Shown here piece after piece: positions 1 through 11,234 of a stretch of DNA of 64,000 bases (the first letter of the stretch is position 1; each line of letters opens with the position of its first letter). The position numbers and the translations under genes are program-made. This stretch comes from Micromussa lordhowensis (taxonomy: Eukaryota; Cnidaria; Anthozoa; Scleractinia; Lobophylliidae): positions 27,811,418 through 27,875,417 of the forward strand of contig OZ026601.1 in the NCBI GenBank assembly GCA_964020085.1, in the 5' to 3' direction. The notes beneath the pieces were generated by a model. That model was given only the letters and a program-made list of their open reading frames with translations, searched no databases and had not been told where the DNA came from.

Positions 1-176
1 ATATTAAAATTCAGCAATAGACCTCAGCACGAGGCTTCAGGCAATAACTATAGAAGTTTGTGGGGTTTATCCCCTGGAGCCTCGTTCTGAAGTCTATTGC
101 TGAATTTTAATATATAGAAATTGGTCTATGCAACCTACTATTGCTGTAGAATTTTAATATATCGAAATTGGTCTAT
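1..176. mobile_element. Foldback MITE, cut by the left window edge
   Basis: Positions 1-20 (ATATTAAAATTCAGCAATAG) are repeated in inverted orientation at about 92-112. The inner arms around GCACGAGGCTTCAG and CTGGAGCCTCGTTCTGAAG also pair. A further copy of the end sequence, with ATATATCGAAATTGGTCTAT, follows at 150-174. The same end module (TTTCGATATATTAAAATTC) bounds the element at 17341-17511, so both belong to one non-autonomous family. No coding capacity is seen. The left end lies outside the window. Confidence 0.7.
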
Positions 177-991
177 TGTTCTTGCATTTTATTGGTTCTT
201 ATTGGAGGACAGACGCATAGATGACATCATTTAAAAAATAGATTTTATGTTTCCGTGCGTCTGTTCAGCAATAATACTAGATCACGGAAGACGTAACCCT
301 AAACCCTAATCCAATATGTGGTAAGAACATCAGTGACTTGCTCGACTATCGCTTCGCGTTCCTACTACATTCTGACGTCATCTGTGATCTCTTTCTGAAC
401 AGACGCACGACAGAATAAAACCAATTTGTTAAATTGATTAAAAGTTGTATTCTGTTTCTATTGCGAAGATTGGGCGAAAGTAAACTGTGCAATTATCGTA
501 CGACGCGCGTTTAAAACTGGAAAATTTACGAGCTCAATAGTGGTTTTGCCACCCAGAAATTTGGCATGGCAGTTATTAAAATCCATTCCTTTTTTAATAT
601 TACACCAAAAGAGCCAAACATTTCACCAGTTACACTGTATTACGTTTGCAACCTCTAAAGGGTATTGACTTATCGGAAAATGTCATTTAAGACTTTTAAA
701 AGACAGAGGATCTACCATCTTTACAAACTATTTCGACAATGTATTTCATTGCGATAACCAAGATACCTATCTAAATTCTCTGAAAAAATTTTACAAAATA
801 AATTGCAATAATAATTATAAGCGTGGGCGAGAACACGTCCCATATTAGCATCATCATGTGGACTCTATAAAGTTTCCTGGCTCGCTCTCCTTGCTGTACG
901 TTTTCACCTTTTACGTACATTCAGTATAGAACCTAGCACTGACATTAACGGAAATATTTCTGAATTGTCACTTCCCTGTGACAAGTGTAGC

Positions 992-1144
992 TTACTCTTC
1001 AGCTTTCCTCAAAAATGGCAAATCCTCCATTTCCCTCAGGTCAGAATTAAGCTGTTCGCCATCTTCAGTCTCGTCAAATCGTATTGCTAAACCTATGGCT
1101 ACCATACAGCAAATGAGTGCTGCAAGGGCTGGTACAGTCTTCAT
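992..1144 (-). CDS. Signal-peptide exon of a small secreted acidic peptide; possible third member of the cationic-peptide precursor family
   Basis: The ATG at 1144 opens a 50-codon frame that starts MKTVPALAALICC. This is a short basic start followed by a hydrophobic core, a typical signal peptide. An acidic stretch FDETEDGEQLNSDLREMED follows. Read through, it stops at TAA 992-994. However, GA|GTAAGC at 995-996 is a good 5' splice site in phase 2, exactly the phase of the exon-1 donors of the complete genes at 5649-6669 and 57764-58706. The spacing of the acidic F-D/N-acidic, Q..N..L-K/R-E/D block also fits those two. If it is a family member, its cationic exon should lie at lower coordinates, and I find no convincing one in positions 1-990. 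It may instead be a self-contained 50-residue secreted peptide. Homology to the other two is plausible, not proven. Confidence 0.5.
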   Translation of the reverse strand: MKTVPALAALICCMVAIGLAIRFDETEDGEQLNSDLREMEDLPFLRKAEE

Positions 1145-1199
1145 CTTGACGTCTGCCTACTGACTGCTGAAAAACAAGCTCGACTTCCTTTATTCGCAC

Positions 1200-2600
1200 A
1201 CGTCGTAGATTTAAAGACGATAGGTGTAAGTCTGGCAGGATCGCGCCAAAAATGACTTTGACACTAAAATTATCACAGCTAGTATGATTATCGAGAGGAA
1301 TTATAATATTGAAGCACTATATTTGCTAACCTAAGGAACTCAACTACACAGCGTTGAAGCTATATAGTTAATGAGCTATGAAAGCCCGTCTTAATTTAGA
1401 TCTATTGCTTATTTCTGATAACCACCATTTGGCATCACTACTGATTTAAATTAAACAGTAGCGCAGTTTTGATTCCATCCTGCCAATGTAGCAAAGAGGA
1501 CTGGATAAACTGTATAATGTCGTATTACGATAATTAAAACCCAACAGGCGTTAGAGATGTAAACTAATTACATAATTAAGCTTTGATAGAAATGCCAAGA
1601 AACGAAAACAATACAATATCCGCGTTTTTAGTGATAATGAATCCTCATTATCATTCAGGCGAAGTATCCAGATTTTAAATTTTACCGTGATATCATAAAT
1701 GGCAAAGGAAGGCCGTACAAAACATTCCAAAAAGCGCAGTCGAGGTCCTCGAACAAAGTCAGTGAGGTCAAAAAATGGTACCTTGGCCTAGTGGTGGCCT
1801 TATCTTGACTATGTTAATATCTATATACTAGTTTAATTCAAAGTGGTTTTGTCGGGAGCCAGTTAGGCGGAGAGTTCTTTTGATAAATATTCTACAAATG
1901 TTTTAATCTTCCCTCTACAATATCGGTCAACATGTACGTTTTTTTGTTACATGCTTTAGAATATTTGTTAATGCTTCTCTGGCTGAACTTTGACTGCCAT
2001 TTTAACTAACCCTTCCATTAAACTTAGTTCCTTGATTATTTCGAAAACTGCCTTTTTCATTTGAATGGTATTGTTTGAAAATGTCGTTAAATATTATCGC
2101 ATTATGCTAAATATTGTGCCACCAATTTAAAATACACTAGCGACCTAGTTAAAAACTATCCCTAAAGTTATGAAATTGGTACAGTTCTTTCATCCGTTGC
2201 CTATACTTTTGTCCCATAAATTGCATTGAAATACATATTATTCAAGTTTGTTCCGAGAGAAGTCAACAGCCTCTTCTTGCCAACAGATAATAATCTTTCA
2301 ATCTTAATAATCTTTCAACACATCCTAATGGATAGGTGATTTCAGTCGATTTTTGAATGCCATTATTGATATTTCAAAATAGATGTCAAACAACAACTTT
2401 GACCACATTTCAAAACCACCCATGTTTCCAAGAAATAGACCAAAAAGTCTAGTTTTAAGCTGTTTTAACGTACGTGGTGCTTACCAAAGTCAAGAGGTAG
2501 CTTTTGTAAGTTATGTACGACGGGAGTGACTATAGAATACTTCTTTTTCTCAGTGGTTTCAAATGAATACTCGCAAACTTCACTCAGTTGCTTACATTTA
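1200..2600. other. No gene recognised
   Basis: AT-rich sequence with stop codons in all frames. I see no exon with paired splice sites, no RNA gene and no clear repeat. It may hold the upstream region of the small peptide exon at 992-1144; an ATAAAG box lies about 60 nt upstream of that ATG. Confidence 0.5.
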
Positions 2601-2711
2601 ACAATTATCTTGCTCAATCTCGCGGAATATCATCTGATTTTAGCCGACGAGGCCGTAGGCCTCGTCGGCTAAAATCAGACGATATTCCGCGAGATTGAGC
2701 AGGATAATTGT
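2601..2711. repeat. Near-perfect palindrome, 54-bp arms
   Basis: The left arm at 2601-2654 and the right arm at 2657-2711 are reverse complements with only about two mismatches, separated by a 3-nt centre (GGCC-GTA-GGCC). The arms contain CTCAATCTCGCGGAATATC and GATTTTAGCCGACGAGG. As single-stranded DNA or RNA this would fold into one long hairpin. It is probably the core of a foldback MITE. The near identity of the arms argues for a recent insertion or for arm-to-arm gene conversion. Confidence 0.9.
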
Positions 2712-3111
2712 TTTATTATTCAACAAATTGACAACAAAACAGCCTAAATCCTTGTAAATCTCTCTGTCAACATTTTATCACTTCACTTTCTCTTCCCACG
2801 TACGAAGCTACGTATACCGCCGGATATCTGTTACCTACGGATGACAGATATCGAGAGCATCATGACCATATTTGGATAGTGTTACAATTTGTTGAAGAAT
2901 AAAAGGTAGTATCTGTCTGTAGTGATGGGGAATACGATGGGGATTTCCGTTAATTCATTATGTTTGCCACGGTCAGGAGCATGATAGCTGATGATGTAAT
3001 GAAATCACCGTCGTCAAGTATACTCTACTTTTCCAGTTTTGTTTTATTTTTGACTATCGAGGTAATGCTCCCTGCTGAGAGATACATGCCACAGTGAACC
3101 AGCCCAGCATT

Positions 3112-3165
3112 CGGTCGGTCTGTGGTTCGGTTGGTCGGTCGGTCGGTCGGTTGGTCAGTCGGTTT
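3112..3165. repeat. (TCGG)n microsatellite
   Basis: Imperfect tandem TCGG/TTGG tetranucleotides over about 54 bases. The following stretch to 3900 holds only a poly-C/poly-A tract near 3780-3806 and no recognisable gene. Confidence 0.85.
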
Positions 3166-3925
3166 AGCGAGGAAATAGCCGCAGATAGGTTAACTTCGCT
3201 ATCATTACGTCAGTAAGGTATAAAATGTGTTTTTCCCTGGTAAATCCTGGTTACCGACTATTTGTAACCATCTTTAAACATTCATAACGAACTTACAAGT
3301 GTTTCTGTTTATCTTTTTAACTTTAGCCCGAAATAGAAGCGCTTTCAAACGTTTTCATTTTCTGGGATACCGTGTTTCTTAATTTCCAGCCGTGCATCGA
3401 TAAAATACAGAATACACGTTCAGACCCAACGCGAGTATACAGCAGCTGTAGTTAGTGATGTACAGTGTGTGGCGGATGCTTTCTATACAATCAGAAAAAA
3501 AACTGGAAGGTTGGTCAAATTTGCACGCAAACACTCGTGGGTTTTTGTTCATTATTGTTATTACCGGCGAATGATAGTAGGGGGATAGAGGGATATTTCA
3601 TTCTCTCTTAAGGTGGTGAGTACTCAATTCAAGCTTCATGCATGTTGAGGAGTTTTTGCTTGATTTTGTTATCTTCCACTGCGTCACTCTCGCTGTCCGA
3701 ACTGTCCACTGCTGCTAAGTTTTTTTTCAAATCTTGCTTGTATAGTCGTTGTGCCGTTGTGAGTGGTGAATCTCCCACCCCGACCCCACCCCCCCCCCCA
3801 CCCCCAATAGAATCTATTTAGCGACTTATTAGAAGTAGTACTATTAGAACTAAGTTTTTCAGAGTGTAAATATAGATGAACCAATTGGGGTTTTAGACTG
3901 TACCTTACCTTATACCTTGTAATGT

Positions 3926-4110
3926 TTAGCTTAGGTATAGGTATAGGTATAGGTATAGGTTTATTAAAGATTCATATAGCAGCCTCTAAGGCTGAATTGC
4001 ATGAAATTACAGTATAATTGTATAAATGCAAATTGTAAAAAATTATGTAATATATGCTATAAATACTAAAAATATAAATTCTAAAAAATTTATAACCATA
4101 ATAACTAACT
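3926..4110 (-). mobile_element. 3' end of a non-LTR retroelement with a CTATAC tail
   Basis: On the minus strand the segment reads into a polyadenylation-like AATAAA and ends in tandem CTATAC units (plus strand GGTATA at 3931-3960). A gene-free body followed by AATAAA and a short tandem tail is how CR1/L2-type LINEs and their SINE partners end. No reverse transcriptase sequence remains, so the family is not assignable. It could be a SINE instead. Confidence 0.45.
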
Positions 4111-4119
4111 AATACTAAA

Positions 4120-5640
4120 ACAGCTCAGTAGCACAGCAGCTCAGTAGCGTCTGCACATTGATGTTATGAAAGTTGATGAAAAACGCTTGGTGCGCGTGGC
4201 TGGATTGACAAATTTCCGCGGATTACGAAGATTATATTTACAAGTGAACGTTGGTGGGAGGAGCTTCTTTTGTTTGCTATTTTTTACGATGACGATCGTA
4301 TTTTAATTATGCTGTTACAGTTCTGAGGTCAAAACCTACACATTGTAATATAGAAATCCATCGCGAAACTTAATGCACTCCAGTTCTAATTTTACAAATT
4401 AATACTCGCGAAATATGGCGCTTGATTTTTCGCAAAATCTAATACTCGCGACATTTTAGTGAGTACAAGGTATTTATTAAACGCAGAGCAATGTCGTTAG
4501 GGGTTTTTTATTGCGAGAAACCCGAACGGAGAGCCTACAACATATACACCCACCTCCATTTTACATGGTTAGGGTATTAGTTTGCACTTTCGTTCAAGAG
4601 ATAAAAACCACAATGGACAAATCTGGTGTTAACTAATTCAAACTATTTCCAAACACTCTAAGACCTCTTTCTTCTGAATGCTTTCAGGTTTCTCCTCTCT
4701 GTCATTCTTAACTCGTCCTCCCCTCTACTCCCCCCAAAAAACGATGCATGAAAATCAGTCATGTAAAGTGAGTGACACTGGCCAAAAAAATTTTTTGCAT
4801 AATTACAAGTGTGAAATGACGATACATTCAGCCAAGATTTTTTTTCTATGCAAACCATGCTACAGCAGGGTTGACACTATTCATTCTTCTTTACCCAGGC
4901 ACTATGATCATGATAAGAGTAACCGTACGCAAGTCATCCACCTCTGAATTATACAATACTGCCAGTGAGTTCACATAGTAGATAGCCTACAATAAAATTT
5001 ATTGAATATATTTTCTAATTTCACGATCTGATTATTACAGATATAAAACTGAAAAAAAAATTAGGAGTATTAATTTTAAAATCCATCCCTAGTTTTAACT
5101 ATAAAAGGGAATGGAATAGCATTCATCTAGAAAAGACTCTCTCTAGATTAGACACGTATTTCTTTCTCATCCAAACATTACCTAGAAAATAACTCTTATA
5201 ACAGTTACAATACACTAACAGCACAAGTGTTTCTTTTCAGAGATGCAATTTTAATCACAAATATAGCTTACATGACATCACTTCCACTAGAATACCGTTT
5301 CTTGAAAAACTAAAACACATTACGCTAATGAGACCAATTTCTTAGATTATTCTACAGTGTGTCACCTCACTCAAATTAATTTCTTTACTTGCATGCATTT
5401 CATTACTTATTTTGCTTTGAGTTCGTTACGCTGCCATGCAATTACAATGTCTCTGGATTACTGCTCTCCGCCAAGATTGATAACCAGCATTACTTTACAT
5501 CATGAAGCTATTATGTTTTACAGGTGACACATGCAATTATAAATTAAATTAAAATATTTGTACGCGCGAATAAATTAAGTATGCACGCCTTAAAACAATG
5601 GATACTCTTTTTCCGTTGGCCCAAACTCCTTTTGAACTAT
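4120..5640. other. No gene recognised
   Basis: AT-rich, multiply stopped sequence lying downstream (minus strand) of the cationic-peptide gene, so part of it may be that gene's 3' untranslated region. Overlapping open frames of 66 and 89 codons near 4660-4950 lie on opposite strands, have no recognisable domain and are probably chance. Confidence 0.45.
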
Positions 5641-5648
5641 AGTGACAA

Positions 5649-6669
5649 TCAGAAAAACCTAATGTGCCTTTGTCGCATCTTTGGGCGTCCGAAACGACGG
5701 ATTTTGCGTTGGAGAAGTCGAATTTTCTTTGCCAGATTTTTAACTTTGCGATGGGTTCGACGAATTTGGCGCTGTTTGAACCGATTACGACGATCCTTGC
5801 GTCTTAGCCTACGTAGAAATCGTATAATGCGATGTCTCGGATAAACACCGTGTCCATTGCGTCTTATCTTACGTTTCAAAGGTCGAATGCGAAATTTCGG
5901 AACTACACGGCGACCAATACGCTGGATTTTACGTAAAAGGCGCCGAGGTTTAAATTGAGGATCTGAAGACTTGATCACTTGACTACCATCATCTTCAGCA
6001 TCAGTTTCGTCTCCGTCTCCGTCTTTCTCGCTTTCATCATCGTCCAAATCCTCCTGGTCAGATTCGTCGCTTTCATCATCGTCCAAGCCTTCCTCATCAG
6101 ATTCGTCGCTTTCATCGCTATCCGATTCCTCATTAGACTGGTCATTTTCAATGTCCATCCTATCCTGGCTGCAATCATAGTATCGATTTTGACAAAAAAA
6201 TGAGTAAGTCTAAAAATAACAGTGCTGGACTCGTATGATAACCCAATGGACATACCGTTGGTAGTCATTCAAAATATAAGGCTTAATCTTCTCTGAGTCT
6301 TTTCTAATCTCATCTTTGGTCAGAAATACTAAGGTGTATGCAAACCGTTTCGAGCTCAACCTGGCAACTTCGATTTTCAAAATGAAGTGCTCATCTCACT
6401 TTTCTCACTTGTTCGGCTCAGTTTCGAGTGCTTATACACCTTACTTACAGACACGCTTTCGATAAGCATTGTGTTTTTCACGCATTCGTGTTTTTATTGT
6501 TAGCATCTTACCTTTTTTGCAATTGTTTCTGCAGTTTAACGTCATCAAAGTCACCAGCGATTTCCTTCAGCTCAAAGTTTTGCGCCTCCAAGTCATCATC
6601 GCTGGACGCACCTGCAAAGTTCACAGCAAACACGAATCCAACTACTGCTAGTGAGAGAAGTGCCTTCAT
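5649..6669 (-). CDS. Secreted acidic/cationic two-part precursor, antimicrobial-peptide-like (225 aa, two exons)
   Basis: Exon 1 is 6512-6669 and exon 2 is 5649-6168. The intron has GTAAGA at its donor and ATGATTGCAG at its acceptor, and joining them keeps the frame (phase 2). Residues 1-21 are a signal peptide (MKALLSLAVVGFVFAV, cleavage probably after FAGA). Residues 23-115 are dominated by Asp/Glu/Ser with SDESDESDEE-like repeats. After SSDPQF (120-125) the charge flips: of the last 100 residues, 46 are Lys or Arg, in runs such as RKIQRIGRR, KRKIRR and RRLRRKDRR, with regularly spaced Ile/Leu/Val/Phe, as in amphipathic helices. There is no cysteine in the tail. A secreted precursor with an anionic propiece that masks a cationic peptide fits a host-defence peptide; Hydra arminins have the same overall plan, but I claim no sequence homology. 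The tail has many dibasic sites, so it could yield several peptides. An alternative is an acidic/basic biomineralisation matrix protein. The gene model is strong; the function is inferred. Confidence 0.82.
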
Positions 6670-6714
6670 CCTCGACAACCCGTTGCAACTGATGAAATGT
6701 AGCAAGCTGTGCCT

Positions 6715-6722
6715 CTTTTAAA
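6715..6722 (-). promoter_or_regulatory. TATA-like box TTTAAAAG of the cationic-peptide gene
   Basis: On the minus strand GATAAGTTTAAAAGAGGCAC lies 46-53 nt upstream of the ATG at 6669. The paralogue at 57764-58706 has GATATGTTTAAAAGGAGCAA at practically the same distance. This shared promoter element supports the chosen start codons and a transcription start about 20-25 nt before the ATG. Confidence 0.6.
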
Positions 6723-6729
6723 CTTATCG

Positions 6730-8340
6730 TGGCCAAAAATATTGGATAGGGTTTGTTCAAACCTTAATACTTTCGATATAATAATTTTTAAGGTGACGCA
6801 AATCTCTCTGCTTTTCTCGTGTATGCTGATAATATACAATTCAAAGTAATTATAAGTACCACACTTGGAGACGTGTCAACTTTATTAGTATTGCAATACT
6901 ACATGTATGTGGAAAGACCATGTATATTCCGTGTTATAAAACGGACTAAACCAACATTCTTTTAAATTAGCTCTATTCTTAAATAAAGGAATTTGATTTA
7001 ATTTCCCTCATTAAATGAAAACTGGATCATTGGATTATTTAATTCAAGAGTTTTCATTGTTTTCATTATGGTATATGAGCCAGTTGCACCATGCTCTTCA
7101 AATATGGTAAGCGTACGCGTAATTTTTGTGGGAGTTTTTAGTTTTATTTTAGTTTTCCATATTTTGGGGCGTTTTAAATAAAACAGTTGTTACACCCGCG
7201 CTTGTTAGATACGAGATAATTATAGCCAACTCGGTGCTACGTGCCTGGTTGGCTGTCTACTACCTCATATCAAACGCGCGCTGGTGGAATTATTTTTAAA
7301 TATACAGCGCGCGAGAAAACGGCAGAGTCTTTGATCATACCTAAATCTGAACAGACGTCACACTCCGTCGTTGGCACCCAGACAAGCACAGCAAATATAA
7401 AGAATTCTAAGGAACAATTTTTAGAGTGAATTGTACGTTTGAGTTTTGGGTTAGAGAAAGTCCCCGAACTAACTGGCATGCCAGATTATTGCTCAGATAA
7501 TAAATCGTTGTTGTTTTTTTCTCGTACTACCCTAAGGAAATAACAGTCTTAAGGGCAATTTTTCCTAACAGCTTACGCAGCCATTGTGTGGAATAGTAAG
7601 TTTCTTATGTAAACCGATAATTTGACACGCACACACACACACAAACAACGTCATCTCTTAAGAAAGCGTCATCAACATCAGTATATCCATTTGTAGTTAC
7701 CTTTTTTTAGAAGGTACTCTGTTCATTTTCCATATGAGCTACCAAGCTTTAAAACACAAGCGGGTTATGGTCTTCAACTATATTACCTGCTTCTGAATAA
7801 CCAAAAGCCGACAGATTCTCTTCAATACGTACATACCGGTACATGTAAAGCTGCATCAAGCAAGAGTGGAATGCTGTATGTATTTGACACATGTTAAGTT
7901 ATCTAAAGAAGTTCGGAATTGACAGTGAATCAAAACAAAGATTTTTTTTGTAGTTTGCGCAAGCTGGCGTATTCCATTTCTATGAAGCAATATTCATAAT
8001 CTAATAATAGACAAAGCAAATATATTGTACATTGTATGAGACAACACAAGTTAATGATAAAAATACATTTTTGCATATTATATTTTGCCCACAAGTCGAA
8101 TTTAAGATACTCTATTTCCTACGTGGAAAGTCATCAATTTATATGTACCACATGATTACGTGATGGATGACTCACTAGCAAAACTAAATTATACACTGCA
8201 GAACGCGTGTTACCTGGCAACAGGTACAAATACTAAACACTTAATAACACTAAAATAAGGCCATTACCAATGTTATGACTTTAATCAAATCTAAAAAGCT
8301 AAGCTACAGACGCAAAACAACAACTTATGTAGCTTCTTAC
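6730..8340. other. No gene recognised; small CA repeat
   Basis: Upstream of the cationic-peptide gene I see AT-rich sequence, a short (CA)n tract near 7628-7644 and a few short open frames around 7240-7480 on both strands without recognisable domains. No exon can be supported. Confidence 0.5.
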
Positions 8341-8805
8341 AGTTTCCCTGCTTATAAAAGAGACCAGCTCACAGAGATTGACCTGGAATTTGGGCTAGTG
8401 CATCACTCCAACTTTTGCTTTGAAGGTCAATGAACAAACTCTGTATTCATTCCATCAAGTCCGAAGTTATGATCAATAGCAAAACATGCTTCACTGTTCA
8501 TGTCTCTCCAAACTACTTTGGAAATGATTTTTTTGATGTTGTGAGTCACATCACTTGTTTGGGATTAGTCATTGGCAATAGGCTTACATGGTCAATGTCA
8601 ATGTATTCTATCTTATTGATATGATGCTTTAGTTACTTTCGATTTAGTCAGTTTTATATTTCAGTATCATAGGGCCGAATTTTATAAATTATTTTATTAA
8701 ACAGTTTATTAGTTAAAAGTACTCTAGGTCCACATCAGCCTCATTGGCTGCCAATTTTTGTAGCCTGCTTTACTAAATAAAATGGCGATGATGATGATGA
8801 TGAAC
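8340..8805 (+). mobile_element. 5'-truncated LINE (CR1/L2-like) with GATGAT tail
   Basis: In the + frame starting near 8430 the protein reads NKLCIHSIKSEVMINSK, then FDVVSHITCLGLVIGNRLTW. This matches the conserved end of LINE reverse transcriptases, where the short-hand pattern is N.L.L...KSE.M followed by ....KYLGV.ID..L.W. Stops and frame changes interrupt it. The 3' part runs into ATAAAATGGC and a GATGATGATGATGATG tail ending at about 8802, the usual end of CR1/L2 elements. It is dead and 5'-truncated, as most such insertions are. Confidence 0.72.
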
Positions 8806-9489
8806 TCGCAAGAAATAGATTTCAAGTGCAATCATGAAGACACTAATCCTAAAAAAATAAAGATATTTGGATACCACAATAATGAACGCACGTCAAAACC
8901 TATCAAGCCGCACGTTGGTACATTTTACGACGTCTTCCTGGATCAAATATACCACGCAGTAGATTTCTTTTAAAAATGGGTACATCAAAGATATATTATT
9001 AGCAGTTTTAGTTGTTGGCGATAAAACGCCAAAATATCAAGGAAAGAAACCGAGAAGAATGGATTATAGACTGTCAAACGCTGCTACAATGGATCTAAAA
9101 GAGTCGCAATAGTTCTTTATTCGTCGAAGGCTGTAGACTGATAGCCGAAAGCTCATTTTAGTTTTTTTAAAGTTTCTAGCCAGTGAGCGTTTTTATCTTT
9201 TGAATTTCTCATCCTGGCTACGCTTCAATTTTTAATAGAAATGCTTTTGATGAAATTCTCCTTACAGGCAAAAATTAAAGGAGTTTTCTTTTACCGAGTA
9301 AAAAACTGGCATAAAAGCGTTATGTACGGGTAAAATCTCAAGAAAAGTACACATTATTTTATAAATACTACAGGAAGGCATGGCGGATAATTGTGCTCAG
9401 GATTTGATATTCTCAAATGCCCGTCGTGTTTCATCACAGTGTAATACACGGCTGAGGCTTCTTCATTTGTTAAATATACCCTCTAAGAT

Positions 9490-9951
9490 CAGGGGCACCC
9501 AACGAGCAAATTAAGTAAAAAATCCTTTGAGGGATATTTCTAGGCTCCTTGTGATGTTTAAATACTGTTTAAAGAGTTGTTTTGATCAGCTAGAAAAATT
9601 TGATCTGTTCGGATTTCTTAGCTGAAAAATGAAGTGCTCGAAAATGTTAGGAAATTAAATCTTCATTTCAGAAATTGCTAGCTGAACGTTACCTTCGAAG
9701 AACTTCTCCGCGAACTATTTGCTTATCCGAAAATGCTAGGCGACCTTATTAAGAGCCAAAAATTGCAAAAATATCCCTTCCGAAAATGTAAGGGACTATT
9801 TTCCCGTGGATTTATCCTGGTTTCGAATCTTTTAGCTGATGTTTTAGTTAAGAAATCAGTAGCTCTTTGTCAATGCATTATCCGAAAGTCTTAGAACGAG
9901 TGGACTCTCCCGAACAGATATTTCATCGAAATTTCTCGTTGGGTGCCCCTG
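9490..9951. mobile_element. hAT-like MITE, 462 bp, CAGGGGCACC ends
   Basis: Terminal inverted repeats CAGGGGCACCCAACGAG (left) and its complement CTCGTTGGGTGCCCCTG (right) are perfect over 17 bp. The flanking TAAGAT is repeated directly on both sides and is a likely target-site duplication (6 bp visible, perhaps 8 originally). Ends beginning CAGGGG are typical of the hAT superfamily. The interior contains short degenerate repeats around CCGAAAATG and no transposase. Confidence 0.75.
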
Positions 9952-9960
9952 TAAGATTCA

Positions 9961-10080
9961 TTATGAATGAATCAATGAATCAACGATTCGACGATTCAAC
10001 GATTCAACGATTCCCCGATTCAGCAATTCAAGGAATCAAGGAATCAAGGGATCAACGAATCAACGAATCAACGAATCAAA
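9961..10080. repeat. Degenerate AATCAACG/GATTC minisatellite
   Basis: About 120 bases of loosely repeated 8-9 nt units such as GAATCAACG, AACGATTC and AATCAAGG. The units start immediately after the hAT-like MITE. One strand is open by chance, because the repeat lacks stop codons. No function is suggested. Confidence 0.7.
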
Positions 10081-10084
10081 ATTG

Positions 10085-11230
10085 CATTAACGTGTCAGTG
10101 TATTTAGCTATAGATTAGCAATAATCAGGTTAAAAACAAAGTAAAGCAAAACAACAACAACAACAACAACAATAACAACAACTAGTCAGTCTGGCTTGTT
10201 CTTTCATAGCAATATCGAATATTTCGAATATTGATTGCTAATGTCTTTATGGTGCTTATACTTGTCGAAAAGAGAGAGAGAAAGTAGTTGCACGATAGTC
10301 GACAATATATCCAATGACGGCGAGCTAGAAATAGGCAACAGGTCGAGTAGGCATCGATCGCCAAACAGGGTCTGTCGCATGCAATTTGTCGAGTAAATAT
10401 GGGTGTGAAACGTTGGTCCCAGTTTGACAATATTTATGTGATTAAACCTGTCCTTCATTTCTTGCATTAGTTTTATAAACAGCCGACTATGGGGCGGTTA
10501 CCATTATTCCTGTTTGTAACGAAAGTAGCATAATTTCAGCTATTCAGGAAGAGTGGAATAAAAGAAACTTGAAAGTTTTCTGAGAACTAATTTTACCAAT
10601 TTCTTGAGCAAAACTGGAATATTGAATGCCTTAAAATATATCTCCAAAAATATTTTAAAGAAGTGTCTGAAGTGCTTCTTTTCGCCGAATGTTTACTCGT
10701 AATCGTTAGGAAAATGCTTAGCTAGATATTTCTTGTTGATTTCGAGTTAGCTTAAGATAGAAAAACAGCTTTTGTGTTTTGGTGGATGTTCATGAAATGG
10801 CCATAAATCGTAAAGTTTTATGTAACTAGTACGACAGCACAGAAAAAAATATTGAAGTCACGAAACATTTTATGGCTTTTTTGAGAACTTTATTGATTGC
10901 TCTTACCATCCATATTAGAATAATGTGTATTTGATAAGCCGAAATAAATATACTATTTCCGTTCTGATTCTCGATTTCCGATTAGGCATTTTTACAGGAG
11001 CATACATAAACATCTGCTGGATAAAATAAAATAAAGAGATAAATCTTTGATCTTTTTTGAGGAAGCTTCCGTCACAATACGTAGTTTTTCAATGCGTGGT
11101 TTTCTTGGAGGTCCTCATTAAAATTAAAAACAAGTTACAATTGAAAAGCTCTTGATAAAATAATGTCCCTTATTTATTACGTCTAAAATTAATACTGATC
11201 ATGGATATTATGGCTAAAGTTATATTTTGG
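10085..11230. other. No gene recognised; (CAA)n tract
   Basis: Contains a (CAA)n microsatellite at about 10149-10182. Otherwise it is AT-rich sequence, with two overlapping chance frames on the minus strand at 10182-10467. No exon, RNA gene or repeat end is apparent. Confidence 0.45.
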
Positions 11231-11234
11231 TAGT

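Noticed and set aside
870..925. Second exon for the 992-1144 signal-peptide exon at an AG near 885
   Set aside because: The pyrimidine tract is poor and the resulting frame stops after about a dozen residues without a cationic tail.
4678..4947. 89-codon plus-strand frame as a gene
   Set aside because: It has no signal peptide, domain or splice context, and it overlaps an equally plausible frame on the other strand.
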